Made by a program: the position numbers and the translations under genes
In this document: positions 51,892-63,660 of the stretch, piece by piece
How positions within the stretch are numbered: position 1 is the first letter of the stretch
How the letters are laid out: each line of letters opens with the position of its first letter
NCBI GenBank assembly: GCA_900708905.1
Contig: CAADRB010000035.1
Span: 334,229-398,228, forward strand
Length of the DNA stretch: 64,000 nt
Direction of reading: 5' to 3'
DNA from: Hymenolepis diminuta
Taxonomy: Eukaryota > Platyhelminthes > Cestoda > Cyclophyllidea > Hymenolepididae
The notes under the pieces: model-generated
The model's database searches: none
Told to the model about the DNA's origin: nothing
The model's input: only the letters and a program-made list of their open reading frames with translations

Positions 51892-51892
51892 N
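51892..51892. other. undetermined base
   Basis: A single n within a G-rich run (aaccagggggg-n-aggggtcc). It marks a homopolymer-length or consensus ambiguity in the assembly. It interrupts a meaningless open frame and affects no called gene. Confidence 0.95.
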
Positions 51893-53014
51893 AGGGGTCC
51901 AGCGATACCACATCCTAACTCAAGATGAGCATTGGACAATTCTTTCCTAAATGGACTTGGAAACTGTAATTTCAAATGATTGACCTTCTCCTTTCTGTAG
52001 TCAAAGAACTGCCAGATATTGAAGGAATTTTTATCTTTAACATATTCTTCACGGTCATTCATAATAAAGCCAGTAAATATACATACACATAGAAATTGAC
52101 CCCGTATTAAGAATATATGTTTCAAAAATAAATTACATCAACTTTTCAATTTTGAGTTGGTTTAAGGTTTATTATTAAGAGCATCCCATCGAAGAAGTTG
52201 ATCAGTTTCTTGAAAAATCAACCCATATCCAAAGCTTGTGTTTCAATTTGCGCCACTTTGTCCTTAACACCTTGGGGATACTTGAGGAGTTCAATGCTTT
52301 TGGCGACTAGTTTTTAAGAGAATTCTAGAAAACTTTACCGATATTTAATTTGACCTGTAGTTTCGTGAATGATAATTTGGCTAAACGAGCTCCATTTTTA
52401 TGCCAAAGTAAAGTCAGCACCTGAAAGTGTGCAATTTTGAATAGAGGATGGTCGTGTCACCGCCATCTTCAGTTCTGCGTAGAATTTAGACATCACTCAA
52501 GCCAGTTACGTCATCTAAACTAACAAAGTTCACCAAATTGTGTTTGCAAAAAGCTGTTTTAAATTTTGCATTGGATGTCGGTGTTGGTAATGAAATGACA
52601 GAGGATTCCATCCAATGAGGTCGTGATCAGCGTCACCTTCCACAGAAGTCAAACCAATCCTCTATTACGGCCTTTGAAAAATGGTACTAACGGTGCCTGA
52701 CATCAGGAGACATAAGACTCCCCTTAATGATACTAGAAAGCTGATCTTGGGATTGCGCCTTTGCCGTTTATCCAACCCGTTTTCCTTCTCCTGGGACTAT
52801 GAGCCTATCAGCCTATGAGATTGAATTATTGTACGCCAACTTTGTTTATCAACGGCATATATAAACAAAGCAAAATGTTCGATGAACTTGATTCGATGCG
52901 GGATGCAATATTGACAGAACTCAAATGATGTAACACGGTTTCTTTGCATTTATTCGTCGTATGTGAAGTAGGAACCGTGAATGTTTTACATGGTTTTAAA
53001 TGATTACTTTTTTG

Positions 53015-53020
53015 TTTATT
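53015..53020 (-). terminator. candidate polyadenylation signal of the LIM gene
   Basis: TTTATT on the plus strand reads AATAAA on the minus strand, about 150 bases downstream of the stop codon at 53170-53172. Spacing fits a 3' end signal, but the hexamer is common in this AT-rich DNA. Confidence 0.4.
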
Positions 53021-53169
53021 AAGAAATAAAACGATTCAGTCAATATTGTCTCTTTTACCGTAAAATAGGGAAGTGATATAAATTAACTTGTGTGGAAATA
53101 CGAATTTTCATTTGAGAAGATAAAAGTAGAGAGTGGATATCGAGAAAGTCAGATGCGAACATCCTCCGT

Positions 53170-53328
53170 TTAGCGATGGGCGAGACAAGTGATACGACCC
53201 TTTCTATCGGCATATTTTCCACCGTAAAGAGATTTCTGGCAGACTTCGCAGACAAAGCAGGTGGCATGGAAAGGCTTCCCACCAATCACTGCATATTTCT
53301 GGTCACTCACGATTGGTTGAGAGCATTT
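53170..53328 (-). CDS. LIM-domain protein, terminal exon (last LIM domain)
   Basis: Final exon of 52 codons plus stop, after the acceptor ttctttcag. It completes a LIM domain begun by the Cys at the end of the preceding exon: NCK|KCSQPI gives C-x2-C across the junction, followed by HATCFVCEVC (H-x2-C-x2-C-x2-C) and CLAH (C-x2-H). All eight zinc ligands are present, so two zinc fingers should fold. The protein ends two residues after... the final His-Arg pair, so the LIM domain is its extreme C-terminus, as in PDZ-LIM/Enigma-type proteins; that family assignment is only a possibility. LIM domains bind protein partners, often at actin or adhesion structures. Confidence 0.9.
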   Translation of the reverse strand, partial: KCSQPIVSDQKYAVIGGKPFHATCFVCEVCQKSLYGGKYADRKGRITCLAHR

Positions 53329-56300
53329 CTGAAAGAAGGATCATAAAATTAAATTTGTTCCCCTTCTATTTTCACCTAACTTGTTGACTTATAGAAAAGT
53401 TTGTGCTCAAATTTCACCTATAAAGGTCGGGGCTTTGAAGTAGGGGAAACAATCTTCGTACCTACTTCTCAAAAGATTTAATTCGTTTTTAAACAATCAA
53501 ATTTTACATTTCGAAGTTTGGATATATAAAAACGCTTCTCGAAGTGGTTCAACATTTAAAATTATATATTCATCTTTAAAAAAATCTACAAATTCGTAAT
53601 TTCCATTTTAATGTTGACATGCACATGTCTCCTACTTCACCCCATAAACGGAAAGCAAATATTTATGGCTCATTAAACTTGGTAAAGTCCAAAAAATGGA
53701 CATAATTTTATATGACAAGAGCGAACACCTCTATTTGACCCCTTAAAATGATATCTACAAATAATAATAATTTTACATTTATAAAATAACATATTAATCG
53801 GGTAACTGACAGTCACCAATGTAGGTTTTGAATTTTTGTAAGTTGGGGAAGGATTCTGTTCACATTGTCCCTATTGCATGGAAGAAAATCGGGAAAGATC
53901 TGTGGAGTGCACAACGCTAACGAGGCTGATTGAATCGCGTGCGCTAGAACTCACCACGTGAAGTGCAGTATGTAACCGGTCGAGTAGAGAACAAGCGCAG
54001 ACGTGTGGGCAGAGACCTCCTCAACCTATCAGCAATCAAGATGCCTGCAGCCTAACGTGGTTTTGTATTTTATGACTAATCTTTTGACTCACAGGAACAA
54101 GGAAGTGATCAAGAAACCCTCTCCACTCAGCATCTTTCTGGTTCTTACCACTTTGGGCAGAGCTTAGCTAATTTGGGAGTGAATTGATAATAGAGGACTC
54201 TGCTAGAGGCTATTCGGACTGCTTAGGAGGAATACTTAGGTGTAGCAAAAAGACTTATTGATGTAGCATCCCCTATAGATCTGCTGAAATCTAAAAGACG
54301 GTAAAATTATTAAGGAATAGTCCCAAATGATATTTGGTTCCAAGTGAAAAGGGTGCGCAAGCTTATCTCACTTCACATAGCAACTTTTTCATTTCGAATA
54401 CAGACATCATTTTAACCTAAAAGCCCACATTTCGTACGTGTTTACTCCGTAAATGCCAAATTATATTTTTGAAAAGACAACACCTTTTTACTAGTCGGAA
54501 AGGAATTCCAAAATATATGGAAAATTTAATTAACTAGCTGGATACATTCAAGAATGGTAAAGGAGGGATTTTACGCAGGTGAAAGTATCACATTTGACAG
54601 GAGGTGGATATTTTATGCACTGGTGTCGGTCTAAATCGATCTACGTGAGTATGGTCTCCGATATTCTACTTAAATATGCACTCCCCATTCTTTTCCCTCC
54701 ACACGACTAGTGGCTATTCAGTGTGCATGAAGATTTATCTCCCTCGATTTCAGATTGAGTGCAGATTGTGTGCATTTTAACTTGTCTCACTGCCTCTTCG
54801 TAGTCAGGTACCTGTCAAGGGCATTCCAGGATAAAATAATAACCTCCAATCGTGAACTCAGGCGCCTGTTCAAATGAGATAAGAAAACACTGTCTCCAGA
54901 TGACAGCCGGAAGTCTCTTTAAAAGACTCAAATTGATTTTTACTTTAAGAGAATCTCAAAATGAAAAGGTTTTGCAAAAGTAGCAAAACTCTACCTACAA
55001 TACCCTCCTAAAGCCGATAGTCCGCCTGTCCGTATGAATCAGTAAAACAAAGTTTTCCTTAAATAAATGACAATTTCTTATTTAAAATCAGAGTCCACAT
55101 CGCATTTATCATTTAAAGTCCCGCTTATTCCCTGAATAAAATTAACAACACACTTCATAATTAATTATTTTGGCTATTTTTACATTAATAATTCAAATTT
55201 ATCATTCCGGCAAAATTGATCACTCAAAAATTCAACCAAATTAATGAATATTAAGATGCTGCAAGAATATTTTAAAATTTCAAATTTTAGAAACACATTC
55301 TTTGCAGAGCAAGAGAGAGTGCTTTCATTGTAATAAAACTACGTTTAATCTAATAATAGTAGCACAATCGCACATTGTAATGGTATGTTGTTCAAACGTA
55401 ATTAGCAAAAAATACTCCTTATAATCATAATCATAAATAAACGGGAACTCAGCTTCCGAAAGAAGTAAACAAGAGTTAAGAAAACCGTGGAAATTGCTCC
55501 CCTTTTGATGTTTTTGTAAAAATCAGGGAGTTAATATTTATGATCTGAAGTGATATAGTTGAAATCGTTGTTTACCCCTTGAACTGAAATTGGAATTAAC
55601 TTTAATTACTTCTAGTTAATATTACCTTTCGATAGTAACATTAATTCAGCACATATGATCCAGTTCAAGGTCACTGCTGTGCGCAGAATTGGTGAAAGCG
55701 TAAAGGCTAAATAACTTTCTTTTGATTAACTTAGAATATGTGAAGGAGGAGCACAACGCAAATTCACTTATTCTGTGTCCCAACCCTCTTCTTAATATAT
55801 TCAAGGTCAAAACTCCACATTCCTTTGGACAGCAAACTCCTGAATATATTTGGAAAATTTAATGCAAAACGGGGTTGTCAAAAGTAAACGGAGAATTTGT
55901 GATTAAAACTGTGATATACTTCCAGATATTGTTCCAGTGTGACAGGAATTGGCTTGATTAGGAGGGAATGGAACGGAGTTTCGAATAAAACTTCACTTAA
56001 ATTACTTAAACAAGCCATTTCAGTGTTAAGTAAAATTTCCACATTAAATATCACCTCAAGGTCATTGTTGTTCTTTACCTCTCGAAAAAAGACTATATTT
56101 GGTAAAATATTTGTATCATTCTATTTTTAGTGCCTTCTTCGAGATTAAAAGCGGTTAAATTAATCTGACCATTAGGAAAAGGAGGAGGATTTTAAAGACA
56201 ACTGTCATTTTTAACAAAATCCCAAGTTTCTTTTAATGAGTTACCTAGTTTTATTAAATGAATATTTGGTGTTATTACTTGCAGCAAATCTCCAAGAGTG

Positions 56301-56351
56301 TAATAATAATAGAATAGAAGAAGACCAACGTTCGTGTGGATGCAGGGTTAC
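53329..56351 (-). other. intron of the LIM-domain gene
   Basis: Phase 0 GT-AG intron of about 3.0 kb (caag|gtaacc ... tttcag|aaatgc) placed between the two cysteines of the last LIM domain's first C-x2-C. It contains the family 2 repeat at 53.9-54.27 kb. No nested gene was seen. Confidence 0.8.
53896..54275 (-). repeat. dispersed repeat family 2, copy b
   Basis: The minus strand reads ggatgctacatcaataagtc, tcctcctaagcagtccgaat, tctagcagagtcctct, gagagggtttcttgatc, gcaggcatcttgattgctga, ggttgaggaggtctctgc and gcgttgtgcactcc, in the order of the copy at 27.88-28.23 kb. It carries some 40 more bases near its distal end. It lies within the LIM gene intron on the same strand as the gene when read in this orientation. 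Confidence 0.75.
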
Positions 56352-56550
56352 CTTGCAGTTTGGACGGTAGCTTTTGTTGAAGCAGGTTTCACAAAAGGGG
56401 GCATTCATGTTGGAGGAGAAGTTTTTGTCAACCAAATTGCAATTGCAGCCTTCGCAAACAAAGCATCCTGGGTGCCATCTCTTGTTGAGAGCTAACACGG
56501 GTTCTACGCTGCCTATTGGCTGCATGCATTTCGTGCAGTTGAGCATATTC
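56352..56550 (-). CDS. LIM-domain protein, penultimate exon (complete LIM domain)
   Basis: A 199-base exon bounded by ttaaatatag and gcaag|gtaacc. It encodes one complete LIM domain: CTKC, then RWHPGCFVCEGC (H-x2-C-x2-C-x2-C) and CETC. It ends with RPNCK, which supplies the first Cys of the next LIM domain. The first base completes an Arg codon started by AG at the end of the upstream exon (56751-56829), so phases agree. LIM domains are paired zinc fingers used for protein docking. The subfamily is not certain: spacing fits several cytoskeletal and PDZ-LIM groups. Confidence 0.92.
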
Positions 56551-56750
56551 CTATATTTAAAATGAAATACATTAAAAAGGTTCGACACCACCAAAGAAAA
56601 AAAAGAGGTATGAATCCATTAATTAAACAATACCTCCACTCCGACACCCCAATTTCGTGAAAATGGAAAGCAGTTGTACAGAATAATGATTTTGTTTTGA
56701 ATACAGTCCTCCATTTACTTATCTGAGGATATAGGTGCTTTGTCAAATAC

Positions 56751-56829
56751 CTAATATCGAGCACAAAACTGTACTCTTCAAGACTTTCTAAGAGTTTCAA
56801 GGCATCCCTCCATGTTTGGTGCGGTCCGC
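56751..56829 (-). CDS. LIM-domain protein, upstream exon
   Basis: Predicted exon of 79 bases with a good acceptor (aattacgcttccag) and donor (ttag|gtattt), 200 bases upstream of the LIM exon. Read in the only fully open frame it gives GGPHQTWRDALK (first residue uncertain) followed by LLESLEEYSFVLDI and joins RNMLNCTKC of the next exon with matching phase. The peptide is hydrophilic and helix-prone and I do not recognise its family. Exons further upstream must exist, ending with one extra base, and were not found with confidence. The start of the protein is unknown, so the annotated gene is partial at its 5' end. Confidence 0.6.
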
Positions 56830-57341
56830 CTGGAAGCGTAATTAAAAGGAATGATAGGAGGAACGTGGCACTTCAAAAATTGAATCAGTCGACAAAGTTG
56901 AGCGTTCAAAGTTTCTTCGGTGGAAGCATAGAGAAGTATCATACATAATTATTTTACGACCATAGGGAGAAACAAGGATTTGTAGATAAAATTGTCAATA
57001 TTTCAGCAGTCTTTCACTTTACAGGCTTTTAGCATGCTAGATAAAATACGTAAATTAATTAAATATTTTATGAGCATTTTTTCTCCATTTCTCCTTTTGA
57101 AATTTAAATATTTGTAAATTGTCATGCCCTCAGAATCTCCTTTTATAGAACTTCTGCCAAACGCTCAGCCAGACGATCTTGAAACCCAAATTTGAAGTAT
57201 ACCAAGAATTTTTCTGTGACTCGAATGAATACTTAACAGTTACTAGACTTTCTTCATATCTTTGTGACCTTTTACACCAGTTTTAGAGAAGATGATTGAC
57301 GTGAAAATTGAATCTTGAAAGAAATTTTCCGCTTTTATCAG

Positions 57342-57390
57342 ACGATGCAAAATACGAAAAGATGTTGAGTCCCGTTCAATTTTGGGAAAG
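57342..57390 (+). CDS. tentative exon of an unidentified plus-strand gene (A)
   Basis: Forty-nine bases between a strong acceptor (ttttccgcttttatcag) and a donor (gaaag|gtaaga). One frame is open and gives RCKIRKDVESRSILGK, ending in phase 0. The next candidate exon follows after a 97-base intron, also in phase 0. No domain is recognised. Splice-site quality and phase agreement are the only evidence; chance is a serious alternative in AT-rich DNA. Confidence 0.2.
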
Positions 57391-57487
57391 GTAAGACGTC
57401 TTAAATAGTATTTTATTGTCTAAGAAGTGAATTTGAATGAGTATTTATAATGTGTTAATCACATTATTATCCCCCACAAAAATGCAG

Positions 57488-57565
57488 AAAAGTTCGAAAT
57501 TCTTGAGCTTGATTGGTTTGCGTGATTCAAACTTGAAACAGCTTTCCGAGCAGAGCCCATTCAAG
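57488..57565 (+). CDS. tentative exon of an unidentified plus-strand gene (B)
   Basis: Seventy-eight bases between acceptor tatcccccacaaaaatgcag and donor ttcaag|gtaaaa, open for 26 codons in phase 0 (begins KSSKFLSLIGLRDSN and ends EQSPFK). A possible continuation after aatccag at about 57866 would add KQEYLQEET and a stop. No family is recognised. It lies on the strand opposite the LIM gene, between its exons and the TATA promoter near 58.4 kb. Confidence 0.2.
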
Positions 57566-58344
57566 GTAAAATTTTAAAATTATGAAATTAACTTTACGTA
57601 GTTTGAATTGTATCCTTTAAAAAAAACACCCGGTAAACAACACTGGCGAAAGAAGGTCGAATTTTGTTTGAAACTGGCATAGACACGAAGAATGAATCAT
57701 GGATGAGAAGTTGGAAACGGATTCAAACAGTTTGTAGATTTGCAATTCAATCAAAAGTGGTCTGAATTGTACAAAAGTATTTAAACTGGCTGGTAGTTTT
57801 TAGTATTTTGATAAACAAAAAATACATCTTGTAAAAAGTTAACAAGACGAATTCTTGTAATCCAGAAACAGGAATATTTGCAGGAAGAAACATGATCAAG
57901 TGATGGGGAATTGAATGCACCAATAGCAAATCGATGGATTTTAAATTCTGATTGGTAAATTAACAGGAAAATCAAATTGTGATTTATTGCAAAATTTATT
58001 ATTGGCATTTTTTGAAACAACTACTAGAATTGCACATTTATTTCCATCTCAAAGACTTAGTTTGACGGATTTAGAAGTGTTCCGACTTGTAAAAAACAAG
58101 TTACCTTAAATACCAGTCACTGAAATATCGTTTGTGTAGAAATACGGCAACATTTTGCAGAAACGCACACAAGTCAGGAGGCCTAATATTTATTTATTTA
58201 TTTTTTAGAAATAAAAATTAAAAAAATTATTGTATTTGACTAGGAAAAAGTTAGGTAATACTTTTTCAAAAAACTTATTCAATATTCTGAATGGAAATTA
58301 AATTTGATTCAAAAGCATATTAACTTCGCATTCAAAAATCTTAC

Positions 58345-58441
58345 GCGCTTGTCATGCTGAAATGTAGGAGGAATATGCGGATTATATTCCTTTCGATCTT
58401 CGATGGGTTAGCTTTAGCCCAGCTGGAATTCGCCTTTTATA
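58345..58441 (-). promoter_or_regulatory. candidate TATA core promoter and first exon start
   Basis: On the minus strand TATAAAAG (complement of 58434-58441) lies in a locally GC-richer segment that follows CpG-containing sequence at about 58500-58550. About 80 bases downstream stands ATG ACA AGC GC immediately followed by gtaaga, a strong donor (boundary at 58345). This could be the promoter and tiny first coding exon of the LIM gene. The donor phase (two bases) does not match the exon at 56751-56829, so at least one intermediate exon would be needed, or the promoter belongs to something else. Confidence 0.3.
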
Positions 58442-61400
58442 TCTGCTCGCGTCCAAAGGCACTTTGAAGAGGAGGTGGCAGGCAGTTAAATGGCTAATTT
58501 AAAGCCCGCGCGGACGTTTTAAACTCCCGGTGCGCTTGAACCTCCCAATCAAAGTGGTCGTTATTATCTGTTGGGTCATCTGAATAAGTGGAATATTTTT
58601 TTGGAACGATTTATTTCCATTCAATTGAATAAATATTAAAGTACAATTAGCCGAGTTCGTAGATGTTAATTAGAGATATTTCTGTAACTGACAATAAGTT
58701 AATACAAATAATTCTTCTTAATTTTGTTTTATAATTTGCTCTTTAAATGAAATTTCTGTTTTCTTGTCGTTGGAGCTACATTTAAAACTTTAACTAGCAG
58801 GTCAGAGATGGTACACCTCTTTTCTTTTGTCAAAGGTAATTAAAAATGTAAGAGCCCTCATCTGCAATTTTCGAGATTAAAAGATAAAATTGTGACGCCA
58901 TTCCCATTAAAAAAGCTGCAGTTTAAATATTCTTAGAGAGAATTTTTGCTTACATGAATTTTTCTAATGGCACAATGAAATGAGTAAACACTGTTTCAAA
59001 ATGACCGGGAAAAACTCAACATAAACTAACTTCATTTAAACATTACTACTAATTCAAATTTAATTAAATGAACTCTTTAATTAAAAGGGTAGTCAAATGA
59101 AGAAATAAAGGTGTTTAAAACTTAAATGCGCGTTGTTTACATTTATTGGATGGGAGTGAAGTGAACCAACCCCGCGATTGACCGTAACTCAACCTAATTT
59201 TAAAGTGCACTTCCGGACGGAGAAATCTGCTGTCATAACCCTTTCAATACTAATAAGTTCATTTCTGCATGTGGAAATTTGTTGAAATAAATAAGGAGCA
59301 ATTAGATAAAACCGGAATAAGTTTTCATTTTACCAACTAATTTACATGTACAAGTGAATTTAACTTGGTATTAACCGCGGAAAAAGTATTCGCAATTTGA
59401 TTAAATATTAGAAAAGAGTTCCTCCAAATTAATTGTAGGGAGCTGACGAAAAGCTTTATTTACTCGTGGTACTCAATTTTCATTGGAAGACAACTTGGTA
59501 AACTTACAATATAAATTTGGTCATTATAAATATTAACTCGCGTCCAAAGGTCAAATTTACACAAAATCTCTTTGGTAACCGCATGAAGGAAGAATATAAA
59601 CATATCCAACTGTGTGTCATTTGAAATGCGCGGAATTTCTGAATTTGGATTAAATGAAAATTATGTTATGAATATCGTCACTGTGGATATATGACTATGA
59701 GAGCGATATCTCTTCCATTCGTACTACAAACTGATTTGCAAACAATAGTTTTGGCAACTGGGGAACAAGAAAGGGATCAAATATGATTTTTAAGGGACTT
59801 CAGGTTTAACCAAAAACGGCTTCGAAAGCTGCCTTGTTTTAACCTGAAACGAAAAGCTCCGGAAATCGAATAACAAACTTAATTTAATTTAATTCAAAAT
59901 ATTATATCTAATATGTATCGAATAATTAATGAGGATTTCAATTTAGTCGGTAAATTAATGAATAACTTACCGGAGAAGTTGCTCTTAAAGTGTGCACCCT
60001 GTCAATACCACTGAAGGTATTTCGTCACTGAGGTAGACCCAAACTGTTTGCATATTTCAATTCACAATTCAATCGAACCTTGTTTAACAAAATCGTCAAG
60101 CTCATCTGCGATCCAACTTTTTGCCAATTCTTAGATCAGAAAATCTTTCGTTCTCCCAAAATGGAAGCCGAGATTTGTGGAATGAAGACGTGGCAGGTCC
60201 AGCTGCCAATCGTTTTATTACTATTTAACATTTATTATTCAATCATTTCTTTTGACATTCCACAAACCTGTTCTTGTGAATCATGATTTCCGGAGATCAG
60301 TTTGTCTAGAAAGGACTAAGGGCTGCTTTTATTGCTTATTTAGCGGCGCAAAGTGTGCTTTTTAGGAAAAAAAGAAGCCAAAAGAAGATACCTTCTGCCC
60401 AAATGTTGTCAAGAAATCGATGTATTTGCTTAAATTGTTCACTTTGTAATGAAATATCGCAAACAGGATACCTTCCAGTAGCAAATTCTATTTCAGAGTA
60501 ATTAAATAATTTGAAATTGACTCTTAATTCACTTTTAAATATAAAAAGAAGGAGCAGAGTATGAACTCGATGAGTGATAAAAATTGGTCGGTATTCCTGA
60601 ACTGAAGTGCCAGGAGCGTAAACAGAGTAAAATGGTGAATGTATGAATCGTAAACAATACGAAAATTAGCAAAATCTATCGAGGGTTTGTTTACTTAACT
60701 TGAAAAAAACTAAAGTTTTATTATGAAAATTGTAATTGAAAAGACGTTGGACAAGAACTTATTAACGCAAGTTTTCACTTTATTTGTCAGGAAATTGGGA
60801 AATTATTGCTTTCTTACAGAGAAGGACAGAAATAAACAGTGGGTCTGAAGCATTTTCTCGAAATCACCAATTTTCCGCAATCGAAGAAATCTCAGTGTTC
60901 AATGCCTGAGAAGTTAGATTTTAAATGACGGATCAAACGAATCGCCGTTAACTTCTTCTATCAAACACGTCCATTGATGACCAGAGCAGGGTTGGTCCTA
61001 AATATTCACCTTCAGTCATTCGTAGTACTTCCGAATAAGTTTAAATTTCCTTGAACGTACATGACAAGAAGTAGTGACCAAGGTCTTTTGAATTTTGTTT
61101 TAAATATTGCCAAAAGGTCATTTGGCAATAGTTTGTTTCTTTTCTGCGGTCAATTTGATTTATTAATACTTTTGTGTTTTTTTTCTTTTTTAAAATATTT
61201 TTATTGGTATTGCCATATTTCACAATTTTATAATGCCTCATGTTATTAAATAAAAGTGAGGGCGTTATTACTGAACAAATGACTTCCTCTTGAATATTGT
61301 AGATAAAAATATATGCCAATGCCATTGTGGCCTTCATGACATTGACGATGCCAAGTGTGTCAGCACTTTTTATTGCTAAGAATAGGCCCTAATAGTTGAG

Positions 61401-63119
61401 ACATAAAGCCGCCAAGTAAGAAGCAGGATCAAAAATATCGGAATAGGGTTTAAGATGAAATGAAATACAACCTCCGGTCATTTAAGTACATAGAAATACA
61501 CTGGAGAGAGTTCTTGAATTAAATCTCAACCGAGTGCTGCATTGAAGTAGTTCATGATTTTCCAAAAGAAGACATAAAAAAATTTTAATTGATCTCAAGT
61601 TGTAAAATTATTACTGAAGGTCAGAGTCAAAATTACTTTCCTCATTTTGAAATCAATTAGGCTACAAATGCTTGTGATTCGCAATTAAAGTAAAAATTAA
61701 ATTATAAATTTTACTTAGCCGGGTTATTTAATTGAAACACCAGAGCACCTTCTATTTTTCCGCATCCGCGTATTCGAATTTCAATTTCCTGCTAAGTTCA
61801 AAAGCAAATACTGCGCGCAATTACATCTTCGAATTAGGGATTTGACAATGTAGCCATGGCCATATACATAAACAACGAAGCGAGGGGACTGAAGAATCGT
61901 AGATCTTGAGAAGAGACTAACTTAGCTTATTAATGGCCACCATTATGAGGCACTTGCTATTCACGAAGCAAACGTCACCTTATTGGAAAAGGAGCACTAA
62001 AGGAGCCTAAGAGGAGCACCGAAGAATTCTATGCAATTAAATTCCTTGATAAACATCCATTTCTTTTTTCGACTAAGAAAAAAATATTTAAATTTCTGCA
62101 ATCCACCCAAAATTTTAAAATAACTGTCAGTTGTCCCACTCGTTCGCACGTTGTACTTTGAAAGTGGAATACAATTTCATGCTGTTCTGCCCTTCAATTG
62201 CATGATCCAACACGTTGTTGATATCTTCAGCAAATACAAATTTCCCAATTAATTTTCCTTTATTGTTGTAAGTAATTAAATAAATTGTTTATTACTTCAC
62301 ACACCTGCAAAGCTGATGAATGATTTTCAAGTCCTCATTTGCGGAAGTGAATTCAAATTTTAAAGTCTCCACTCCGGAAATTTAAGTGTATCTCTAATGA
62401 CTTCACATTTAATTACTTTCCGAAAATGCTAATAATTTATTCTAAGCTATTCATTTTACAATTAATGCAATTGTTTCCCAAATTTTCCTATTTGCTTAAA
62501 GTTTAATCATTCATTTGGAAGTCCTGTATCGATTCAGAAGGAAAATTTCAATTTGATACTTAGAAAATCGTACCGTTTTCAATCTTAACGTGGTCGTCAT
62601 CAAACACCTCGGACTACCAGCACTTCACTTATTTAAACTCACAACAAATTGGGGGTTATAAAGATTAGCCAAACCACCGTTATTCAGAGGATACATTAGT
62701 GAACATGGTCTTATTGATTGATTGGATCGACCCAGGTCAACATTTCTGTGTAGAAAGTAAATTGACAACAGTTTGGTTCAATTTTAAATAATGTTGACAG
62801 GTGCGATGATCCCCAACATGGTATTGCCGTAAGTGAAGGGTGTTTCATTATTTCATTTAAAAATGAACGTACGATTTGGACGAAAAATAGTGAGACAAAT
62901 TTATAATATTTCATTGCTGTGTTTAAATTTTTAACCAAAGAAACGCGTTTGTATTTGTTTTCGTATCCTAATTTCCGTTTATTTAAGCAATACTCTTGAA
63001 TATTTAAGAATTTAAAGTTTATGTTGAGATTACGTGAAACAGTCCAGAAAGAAGTTTCTCATGTAGTGGCAAACCTGTAAATCACGTCAAGATCACTAAT
63101 TTGTCGAGAGTCGCCAGTT
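58442..63119. other. gene-free stretch
   Basis: No recognised coding exon. A 41-codon ATG frame at about 60161-60286 on the plus strand starts in a good context (caaaATGG) and carries one hydrophobic segment, but nothing else supports it. The rest is AT-rich DNA with no assignable structure. Confidence 0.45.
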
Positions 63120-63660
63120 TGCAGCGGTAGATTGCCAACAATAAATTAAAAAGGAATACCAAGGATTGCGTAGATCAGGTTGTATTGAACAAAGCCCAGT
63201 ACAGAGTCTCAGGGGAAAATAGAGTATTGGAGGAGAAGGATTGAGCTATGGAAGATGCGTTGGACGAGCTAGGGTCCCTTGCTGTGTGTGTCGTGTGTAT
63301 CTCATGGAAGGCTATTTATAATCGACACTTTGGATGAGGACACGCATAAGGATATGGTTGTATGCGTGCTTTAGTTGGTCGGGACGATTGTAGGAAAAGG
63401 AAGGGCCAGTGCAGACAAGACTGCCTAATAGCAGGACCGACTAAGCGATGTCTGCTAATATCGTCCGAGGTGTGCTTACCTTTTCCGGTCAATGAAATAG
63501 GCCAGTTGAGGACACACGATGTTTGTCTATGGAGTGCTTGGGTCCCAGATAGGTTAAAGGTTTACAGACATTACTATAAAGACAAGATAATCAAATTTGG
63601 TGAAGATTAGAGAGTATGTAAGATAAATATTGCGGAGAAGAAGAATTCATCCTTCAATCA
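63120..63660 (+). repeat. dispersed repeat family 1, copy e (longest)
   Basis: The fullest family 1 copy, about 0.54 kb. In order: a ggtagattgccaacaataaa head, tgtattgaacaaag, cagtacagagtctc, a TG-rich stretch, ggctatttataatcg, ttggatgagga, gggccagtgcagaca, tccgaggtgtgctta, aggccagttgagga, a ttacagacattac segment and tgaagattagagag, ending near gaattcatccttcaat. An 82-codon ATG frame at 63362-63610 falls inside, but the other copies interrupt or delete it, so it is not a gene. No terminal inverted repeats or poly-A tail were seen. Confidence 0.75.

Larger units (their letters stand above)
42307..53014. other. gene-free stretch
   Basis: No recognised coding exon. It contains an AT microsatellite at 42927-42947, a CpG-dense patch at about 43080-43200 and one undetermined base at 51892. 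Open frames such as 44039-44287 and 49899-50222 on the minus strand have no recognised domain and are left uncalled. Confidence 0.45.

Noticed and set aside
57121..57240. Minus-strand open segment (KFLVYFKFGFQDRLAERLAEVL) as a missing exon of the LIM gene
   Set aside because: There is no convincing donor before its stop codon, and the phase needed by the next exon cannot be met.
63362..63610. 82-codon ATG frame with several cysteines
   Set aside because: It lies wholly within a family 1 repeat; the corresponding frame is stopped or deleted in the other copies.
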